Assembly: GCA_009782245.1 (NCBI GenBank)
Contig: WRKK01000322.1
Span: 1 to 12,946 of the forward strand
Direction of reading: 5' to 3'
Length of the DNA stretch: 12,946 bases
Source of the DNA: Defluviitaleaceae bacterium
Lineage (GTDB): Bacteria; Bacillota; Clostridia; Lachnospirales; WQUN01
A program made the translations under genes and the position numbers. Below are positions 9,001 to 12,946 of this stretch, piece after piece. Below the pieces are notes generated by a model. The model saw only the letters and a list, made by a program, of their open reading frames with translations, made no database searches and was not told where the DNA came from. Every line of letters starts with the position of its first letter. The stretch's first letter is position 1.

Positions 9001-9475
9001 AATTAGCGATTTTACGATTTCCCGTAATTGGTATTTTGATGTAACAAATGACGAGAGTTATATTTTTTACTATATCCCAAATATCTCAAATGACCCTTTG
9101 TTTAATTGGAACAACCGCCAAACCATAACCGAAGAAGAATACAACACGATGCTTGCAAATTATGGATTGAATAATACGCAGCGTTTATCCGTGTGGTATA
9201 GTGGAGCGTCAGGCACAGACGATTCCGAGCAGATATTAGCAATGACAATGCCAGCCACAGTAAACGCAGCCCACATAACCACCGCCAACCTGCATTTACG
9301 AGCCGCTCCGTCAACCGATGCACCGTCATTGGCACTTGTCCCAACCAATAGCGAAATTTTGGTTATTGAAAGAGCGGCGGCTAATTCCGTTTGGTTTCGT
9401 GTGCAAGGCAACTCGGAGCAAGATTTTCAGTTTGGCTATATGCACTCGGATTTTTTGATACCGTTGCAAGCATAG
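6077..9475 (+). CDS. Zinc-ribbon single-TM giant LRR protein with SH3b C-terminus
   Basis: 1132 residues, the largest array member. Order: zinc ribbon (C3/C6/C17/C20); basic linker (QQKKSPIK); helix about 38-59; shorter acidic/Asn-rich linker; about 18 LRRs of 21-29 residues (about 150-584) on the pattern DITPLANLTNLTxLxLxL, closed by a DW-x2-V-x-H-x4-V-R-G-R-P cap as in the protein at 2189; a Thr/Ala/Glu linker. Two related modules follow (about 636-840 and 864-1040), each with a D-x-[ED]-G-N-G loop (IDFEGNG, VDVDGNG) near its front and a V-S-E-E-E-H-N or I-T-E-E-E-Y-N motif near its end. The last 73 residues form a bacterial SH3-like domain (ANLHLRAAPSTDAPSLALVP...), usually a wall- or peptide-binding module. 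Predicted cytoplasmic ribbon and long external part; probably a cell-surface adhesin or sensor, exact role unknown. Confidence 0.85.
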   Translation: MNCKKCGNQLSATAVFCGSCGSPTGQRQGQQKKSPIKFIVAGISATAIVAIIAAVVLFSPLGEIGETGFFAQLLAQFGDNGDNSENYTETGESPENGENGQNTTTLQDDTIHTISLELSATPLNDEIMEHLRQFPNLDLRLTWSTSQESLSNDVPLLASLANLTALTLRLDNEVTDISPLASFTNLTELRLTKWGTQTTDITPLANLTNLTTLTLDLHSGVTDITPLANLTNLAMLELRLGSGVINITALENLTNLTILEFSLANSQVADITQLANLRNLAELTLSSNLNNITPFVSQLANLTNLEVLELRLGVSNQESLENNILLLASLANLTALTLTFDSQVNDITPLESLTNLTSLGLITGGGTQISDITPLASLTNLTALELRLQHAQTTDITPLASLTNLTALELRLGREITDITPLANLANLTELSLILDSPQVTDIIPLASLANLTELDLRLWNSPEVADITPLANLANLTELYLELRHGEVSDIIPLANFTNLTELRLELWGPPVTDITPLANLANLTTLSLSAIWGTQISDITPLASLTNLTALSLEFRDGEEQRLAITDITPLARLTNLTAPTLFVIPVPDWSPVAHIPIVRGRPADWAETEQPTETAEVARSAAPTALETQFPGLTAGMAAAYLSALEGVIAEYGIFQEDFSWWDETHTGLGYSLLIDFEGNGSPYLVVNFAGWVDDNRERALPIMAIYSYSNGFVQRVFEENPDHRIGSTLVTATSGYYLMRSGWGSGVNSALTGTFYTFANSERVHVISLVNDTDESDFPNFTPRWSINGVQVSEEEHNAAWAELGIIHMESSHGFIEKNPIALQNFMDDLRNIAGETPPTAPIAAAPTAAANLSQTVPHPFVFAMQEYFAGCAADVAEGTRARRAFLVDVDGNGTLGMLVVRTLFGWGETRSAEAMLFAMVDGRMVSLDLGRQGDGNPIIGATVAGNRAVRLGADGGVVSHTLFTTENGQIISDFTISRNWYFDVTNDESYIFYYIPNISNDPLFNWNNRQTITEEEYNTMLANYGLNNTQRLSVWYSGASGTDDSEQILAMTMPATVNAAHITTANLHLRAAPSTDAPSLALVPTNSEILVIERAAANSVWFRVQGNSEQDFQFGYMHSDFLIPLQA
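6535..7830 (+). repeat. Tandem LRR DNA repeats (about 18 units)
   Basis: Direct repeats of roughly 65-85 bases built around GACATAACCCCACTTGCC followed by AACCTTACGAATTTAACG. They encode LRRs of the internalin/SD22 subclass. Two units (near 6530 and 7040) share a different opening, S-x-x-N-[DN]-x-x-L-L-A-S-L, with QESL just before it in both. This suggests duplication of a larger block of about 500 bases and expansion by unequal recombination. Confidence 0.8.
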
Positions 9476-9499
9476 CCAATATAAAAAAGGAGCAAAAAA

Positions 9500-11200
9500 A
9501 TGTATTGTAAAAAATGTGGAAATCAATTATCCGCAACTGCCGTATTCTGCGGCAGTTGCGGCAACCCGACAAACAAAGGTAACGCAACACCGCCTGTCTG
9601 CCGAACAGGCAGGCAAAAAAAATCGCCCGTTAAGTTGATTATAGCGGGAATATCCGCTGCGGCAATAATTGCGGGGGTTGCCGTGGTTATGGTGTTTTTC
9701 CCGTTTTGGGAAGATACGGCAAGCCCCGCTATTTTGGCAGAAGAGCCGTTGCTTTTGGCTGGAGTTGAGGAAAATGGGGAAAGCGGCGAAATTGACGAAA
9801 GCGAAAATATTGAGGAAACCGCCGCATTGCCCGAACTTATCGAAACCATTTTGCCCCTTACACCAGGCACGTTTTCGGGCATGAGTCCGAACGGGCGTTA
9901 CGGCGATATGCGACTTGACGTTGTGGTTGACACAACGGGGCGTATCGTGGATATTGTTATCACGGAAATTAACGAAACACCTAGCTTTGCCGACCCCGCC
10001 CTTGCACACCTTATTCCCGCCATACTCGCCGCACAATCTACTGGAATAGACACTTTCACGGGTGCAACGGAAACTTCCCTTGTGTTCTTTGAGACCATTG
10101 AAGATGCACTTGTAAGTAATGCTGGCATAACGCTGGCAGAACTCCGCGCGGGCCCAGTGGGCGATGTCGCCCCTGCAATGCAGTTTACATCAGGCACATT
10201 TTTGGGAATTGGCACAGACGGCTGGAACAACGATATTCACGTGGAAGTAGTTTTTTCGGATAACGCTATAACTGCGGTTGAAGTGGTCTTTTCGGAGGAC
10301 ACGCCCTCTTTCGCAGACCCTGCTTTTGCGGCGTTGATACCCGCCGTGCTTGCGGCACAATCGGCTGATATTGATAACTTTACAGGTGCAACGGTTACAT
10401 CGGGGGCGTTTTTGGCGGCGGTGCAACACGCAATCGAGCAGTCCGTTGCGGGGGTTGCAGATGTGCCGCCCGCTCCTTTACTGGACTTTGACGATGTTAG
10501 TTGGCGAAACGCTTACGCAGAGCGGCTCGCAAATGTTGGCGAAAATACGCATTCTTTCGCCTTGCGGGATATTGCAGGAACAGGCGGCATCCCTATGCTG
10601 ATTTTGGCGACTCGTGATGTGTTTATCGACCAAGTTAATCATTACAGCGTGTATTTTTTTAACGAAAATATTGGTTTGGCAGAAGAATTGGAACTTATAA
10701 GTAGTGGGGGCTTTTTTGTCGAATTAAGCAATTTTGGCGGAGATATAAGCATTGTTAATAACCCTGATTTTTCAGGCTTATTTGCGGCGCAGGGAATGGG
10801 CGACAGTTCTTCTTTAGAATATCTTCATGTCGTCAACGGCGAGATTACCTTTGCTCTCGTATCCTCAACGAATTGGCGTATCATGAGTTGGGATAATCCG
10901 GAGCTTTCTTTTACTGAAACCACAATAGGAAACTTGGCGAACACGGAAAGACGGCATTATGCAAGCCTTAATGAAGGTACAACGTTAGACGACTGGAATC
11001 ATTTTTTGCGTACCACCGATAATGAATGGATTCTTGAACGGGACTTCACAATTACGGACAGGAATGCAAACGATTTATTACACGAGGATTTTCAAGGCAT
11101 AAGTTTTGGTTGGGGTGGCGATTTGATTAACATAGACGACATTTTAAGCCCAATAACCGCCGCCAACATAGACAGCATAATTTTTGGTTGGCAACCCTAA
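9500..11200 (+). CDS. Zinc-ribbon single-TM protein with two FMN-binding domains
   Basis: 566 residues. Zinc ribbon (C3/C6/C17/C20), linker interrupted by P-V-C-R-T-G-R, KKSPVK, helix about 46-67, acidic linker to about 115. Two FMN_bind (PF04205-like) domains follow, about 122-203 and 230-315. Each opens with GTF-x-G and has the ETPSFADPAL or DTPSFADPAF helix motif, then D-x-F-T-G-A-T-x-T-S. The last Thr of TGAT (residues 190 and 298) matches the acceptor that ApbE flavin transferase modifies with FMN in NqrC, RnfG and related extracytoplasmic proteins. Residues about 327-566 are the module shared with the RCC1 protein. Inference: a membrane-anchored, outward-facing protein carrying two covalent flavins, possibly for electron transfer. 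No ApbE or other redox partner is in the window. Ribosome site AAAAAGGAG precedes the ATG. Confidence 0.85.
   Translation: MYCKKCGNQLSATAVFCGSCGNPTNKGNATPPVCRTGRQKKSPVKLIIAGISAAAIIAGVAVVMVFFPFWEDTASPAILAEEPLLLAGVEENGESGEIDESENIEETAALPELIETILPLTPGTFSGMSPNGRYGDMRLDVVVDTTGRIVDIVITEINETPSFADPALAHLIPAILAAQSTGIDTFTGATETSLVFFETIEDALVSNAGITLAELRAGPVGDVAPAMQFTSGTFLGIGTDGWNNDIHVEVVFSDNAITAVEVVFSEDTPSFADPAFAALIPAVLAAQSADIDNFTGATVTSGAFLAAVQHAIEQSVAGVADVPPAPLLDFDDVSWRNAYAERLANVGENTHSFALRDIAGTGGIPMLILATRDVFIDQVNHYSVYFFNENIGLAEELELISSGGFFVELSNFGGDISIVNNPDFSGLFAAQGMGDSSSLEYLHVVNGEITFALVSSTNWRIMSWDNPELSFTETTIGNLANTERRHYASLNEGTTLDDWNHFLRTTDNEWILERDFTITDRNANDLLHEDFQGISFGWGGDLINIDDILSPITAANIDSIIFGWQP
9592..9614 (+). 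repeat. In-frame GC-rich palindromic element, copy 2
   Basis: GCCTGTCTG (9592-9600) and CAGGCAGGC (9606-9614) form a 9-bp RNA stem with one G-U pair and a CCGAA loop. It sits in the linker between zinc ribbon and helix and is read as P-V-C-R-T-G-R-Q. Paralogues without it go straight from the ribbon and a short Gln-rich linker into KKSP, so it appears to be an in-frame insertion. It is related to the hairpin at 1713-1731. Confidence 0.6.
10477..11200 (+). repeat. Shared C-terminal module, copy 2
   Basis: Encodes residues about 327-566 of the FMN-binding protein and corresponds to 5309-6050. Near-identical patches occur at the front (about 10500-10620), at TTACACGAGGATTTTCAAGG and at the last 20 bases; the central part is diverged and differs in length. 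Confidence 0.75.
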
Positions 11201-11223
11201 CCATATAAGAAAGGAGCAAAAAA

Positions 11224-11343
11224 ATGTACTGTAAAAAATGTGGAAATCAATTATCCGCAACCGCCGTATTTTGCGACAGTTGCCGTGGTTATGGTGATAC
11301 GGTAGCCGAAAAGCAACAAAATAAAACAAAACAAGCCGATTAG
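11224..11343 (+). pseudogene. Zinc-ribbon stub of an array gene
   Basis: A 39-codon frame with a good ribosome site (AGAAAGGAGC) that begins like the other members (MYCKKCGNQLSATAVFC) but changes after the second cysteine pair to DSCRGYGDTVAEKQQ and has no membrane helix. DNA comparison with the gene at 9500 explains this. The stub jumps from GTTGC in the ribbon (equivalent to 9555-9559) to GTTGC before CGTGGTTATGGTG (equivalent to 9677-9681). This is a 122-base deletion between 5-base repeats that shifts the frame, and a second loss lies soon after it (GGTG to ATACGG). The last codons, including the stop, are terminator sequence. It is most likely debris, although a tiny zinc-ribbon peptide could still be made. 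Confidence 0.7.
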
Positions 11344-11363
11344 AATTTACCTAATCGGCTTGT
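11331..11363. terminator. Bidirectional-looking intrinsic terminator
   Basis: ACAAGCCGATTAG (11331-11343) and CTAATCGGCTTGT (11351-11363) form a perfect 13-bp stem with a 7-base loop. On the plus strand it ends the array and is followed by TGTTCTTTG, a modest T-run. On the minus strand the stem is followed by TTTGTTTTATTTTG, a better T-tract, so it may originally have served a leftward gene. Confidence 0.85.
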
Positions 11364-11489
11364 TGTTCTTTGCTATGGTTTTTCTTCTAAAATATCCTCA
11401 TTTTTGGCACTAAAACCCCAACCCCAAACTAAGTTTCGCTATCATCGGCAAGCGTTACCGCTTTCAAGCGAAAAAACAAAAAATGCGGC

Positions 11490-11518
11490 TTGAAATTGGT
11501 GGGTTGGCGTGGTATAAT
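11490..11518 (+). promoter_or_regulatory. Sigma-A-type promoter for the APH-fold gene
   Basis: TTGAAA (11490-11495), exactly 17 bases, then TATAAT (11513-11518). It lies 66 bases before ATG 11585, giving a leader of about 60 bases. The rest of 11364-11584 shows no gene, only short open stretches on the minus strand without a start or recognisable product. Confidence 0.8.
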
Positions 11519-11584
11519 TATTTTGTTCGATAGCGTTCTTACGGCGTAGCAAGCCAATTTACATTAAACGGAGGACAAATCAAA

Positions 11585-12505
11585 ATGATAAACAAAATAA
11601 AAGAAATATTGCATTCAAGCAATATCTTACCGACTGTGAGCAAATTAACGCCGCTTGGCGAAAGTGCAAGCGGAGCATACGTTTTTTCTGCGGACGATAA
11701 ATATGTAATAAAATACACAAATATGCTTGAACTTGACGGGCAGGAAAAATCGCTCAAAAAAGAATATGATTTTTACAAACTTTGCGACAACAGATTTGAA
11801 ATTATTCCCGAAGTAATTTTTCAATATTCCAGCGAAACCGAGTTGCTCATTATTTTTAAGAAGTATCAGCCAATCAAAGATAATGAATGGACTGAAAAAT
11901 TGCAAAGCCAGGCAATGGAAATGTGTGCCCAAATTCATGCAATGAACGCAACGGATTTTACCGAATTATTCGCAAGCAACAACGCCAACCAATGGGACGA
12001 AAATACACATAATCTCGCAAAATCGCTAGAAAGTTGGAGCAAATTGCAAAATAAATTTCCCGAAAGCATTGATATTGCTTTATTAAAAGAAATGTACCAA
12101 AACTTTGACGGAGCAATTTCGTGTGCGGATAAAATTTTTATACCAAAAACGCTATGTCATGGCGATTACCACCCTTGGCATTTTTTGAAAAACGGCGATA
12201 AAGCAGTAATTTGCGATTGGCAAAATGCAGATATTGGTAATGGCATTGGCGATGTTACATTTTTCATAAGCCGCGGAGAAACAAGGTTTAATATAGACAG
12301 GGACAAGCTGATTTCAGCATACATACAGCATTTATCAAAATACGCAAACATAGAACTTGATAAAAACGTTATACTTAAACAGATTGCCGTTTCTGAATTT
12401 GACGTATCGTTTAAGTTTTGGGCGGATTATCTTCAAGAGGCAAGCCTTGAGGCTGTAATGGGGATATATTCAAAAATGGTAAGGAGTTATAAATTGTTAG
12501 TTTGA
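11585..12505 (+). CDS. Aminoglycoside phosphotransferase-fold kinase (APH family)
   Basis: 306 residues, ATG preceded by GGAGG (11570-11574). The fold is that of APH/choline-kinase-type small-molecule kinases. LGESASGAYVF is the nucleotide loop, VIKY gives the ATP Lys (K43), and KKEYDFY gives the paired Glu (E60). The catalytic loop is LCHGDYHPWHFL with Asp194 in H-G-D, and ICDWQNADIGNGIGD holds the metal-binding Asp211. In canonical APH enzymes the residue five after the catalytic Asp is Asn (HGD-x4-N), but here it is His199, encoded by CAT, one base from AAT. The enzyme may bind metal differently or belong to a subgroup with this change. It has its own promoter and is separated from the array by a terminator, so it is probably not functionally linked to it. 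The substrate cannot be told; antibiotic resistance should not be assumed. Its DNA looks more A/T-rich than the array. Confidence 0.85.
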   Translation: MINKIKEILHSSNILPTVSKLTPLGESASGAYVFSADDKYVIKYTNMLELDGQEKSLKKEYDFYKLCDNRFEIIPEVIFQYSSETELLIIFKKYQPIKDNEWTEKLQSQAMEMCAQIHAMNATDFTELFASNNANQWDENTHNLAKSLESWSKLQNKFPESIDIALLKEMYQNFDGAISCADKIFIPKTLCHGDYHPWHFLKNGDKAVICDWQNADIGNGIGDVTFFISRGETRFNIDRDKLISAYIQHLSKYANIELDKNVILKQIAVSEFDVSFKFWADYLQEASLEAVMGIYSKMVRSYKLLV

Positions 12506-12612
12506 CGTTGTGATTTCACTAGTAAGCCCTCGCTTTTCTTTTTCAAAGCTGAAAGCCATGCGAACAAAGACAGGTTTTTGCTTGCCTTTTTAGTTGGAAA
12601 ATATCCCCAAAT

Positions 12613-12641
12613 TTGCCAATTAAAAATTTTTCTGCTATAAT
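12613..12641 (+). promoter_or_regulatory. Sigma-A-type promoter for the last gene
   Basis: TTGCCA (12613-12618), 17 bases, TATAAT (12636-12641). It lies 49 bases before ATG 12691. A small hairpin (CCGCA/TGCGG, 12654-12667) sits in the short leader ahead of the AGGAGG ribosome site at about 12678-12684. The rest of 12506-12612 shows nothing recognisable. Confidence 0.8.
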
Positions 12642-12690
12642 ATCTATAAAAAACCGCAAACCTGCGGCAAAACCCACAGGAGGAACAATT

Positions 12691-12946
12691 ATGATTAAAA
12701 TAGAAAATCCAACCTACATGACGTGCAAAGAAATGCACAAAAAATACCCAAATTGCATGATTTATGTGGGAAAATACAAAGACTTAAACGAAACAAACGG
12801 CAACGATGGCGGTTATCCTTTTGCACTTATCGAAGATAGCGACCTTGGAAAAGGCGTTTTAGATGACGACAAATATCCCGAATGGAAACCGATGTTTCTT
12901 TTAGACACGCAACCAGCACCAGAGATTTTATTTTGGGAATTTGGTT
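12691..12946 (+). CDS. Hypothetical protein, 3' partial
   Basis: An open frame of 85 codons runs off the window end, starting MIKIENPTYMTCKEMHKKYP after a strong CAGGAGGA site and a clear promoter. The visible part is soluble and mixed in charge, with no signal peptide or membrane helix; it contains YVGKYKDL, GGYPFALIED and APEILFWEFG. The promoter, ribosome site and continuous frame make it a real gene. I do not recognise the family, and no function is offered. Confidence 0.75.
   Translation, partial: MIKIENPTYMTCKEMHKKYPNCMIYVGKYKDLNETNGNDGGYPFALIEDSDLGKGVLDDDKYPEWKPMFLLDTQPAPEILFWEFG

Noticed and set aside
11433..11515. Minus-strand open stretch of about 25 codons ending in TAG
   Set aside because: No start codon or ribosome site, and it overlaps the clear plus-strand promoter; no recognisable family.

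Overview
The window looks like a chromosomal accessory region of an anaerobic member of the Bacillota, probably Clostridia. The clues are strong AGGAGG-type ribosome sites, textbook -35/-10 promoters with 17-base spacing, a copper-amine-oxidase-like stalk domain, and zinc-ribbon/single-TM proteins of a kind common in that phylum. Rank below class cannot be fixed from the sequence. Almost all coding is on the plus strand.

Layout. Positions 1-762 hold the 3' part of a secreted protein with a stalk domain and an NPCBM-like domain. From 962 to 11343 runs a tandem array of paralogues. The complete members begin with a short four-Cys zinc ribbon, then a basic or Pro-rich linker, one membrane helix and, in most, a very acidic linker. 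After this handle each carries a different ectodomain: a small beta-rich domain (962), LRRs plus a D-x-D-x-D-G domain (2189), a seven-unit RCC1 propeller plus a C-terminal module (3807), about 18 LRRs plus two repeated modules and an SH3b domain (6077), and two FMN-binding domains plus the same C-terminal module as the RCC1 protein (9500). Two broken members lie in the array: one without its zinc ribbon (1656-2165), and a 39-codon zinc-ribbon stub (11224-11343) that runs into a hairpin terminator. After a gap with a strong promoter come an APH-fold kinase (11585-12505) and, behind its own promoter, the start of an unrecognised protein (12691 to the window end).

How it may work. By the positive-inside rule the zinc ribbon should be cytoplasmic and the variable domains outside. 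The array therefore resembles a set of surface proteins built on one interchangeable anchor. The 5' handle DNA is nearly identical between neighbours (about 14 differences in 368 bases between the genes at 2189 and 3807) and homology stops at the ectodomain. The C-terminal module is also reused, with patches of near identity. This pattern suggests module shuffling or gene conversion. The ligands of the propeller and LRR domains and the purpose of the zinc ribbon are unknown. The FMN-binding member is the only one whose chemistry can be guessed: covalent flavin attached by ApbE and extracytoplasmic electron transfer.

Gaps between genes are short except 763-961 (one inverted repeat) and 11344-11584 (promoter, otherwise nothing recognisable). 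No tRNA, rRNA, CRISPR array, transposase or integrase was seen.
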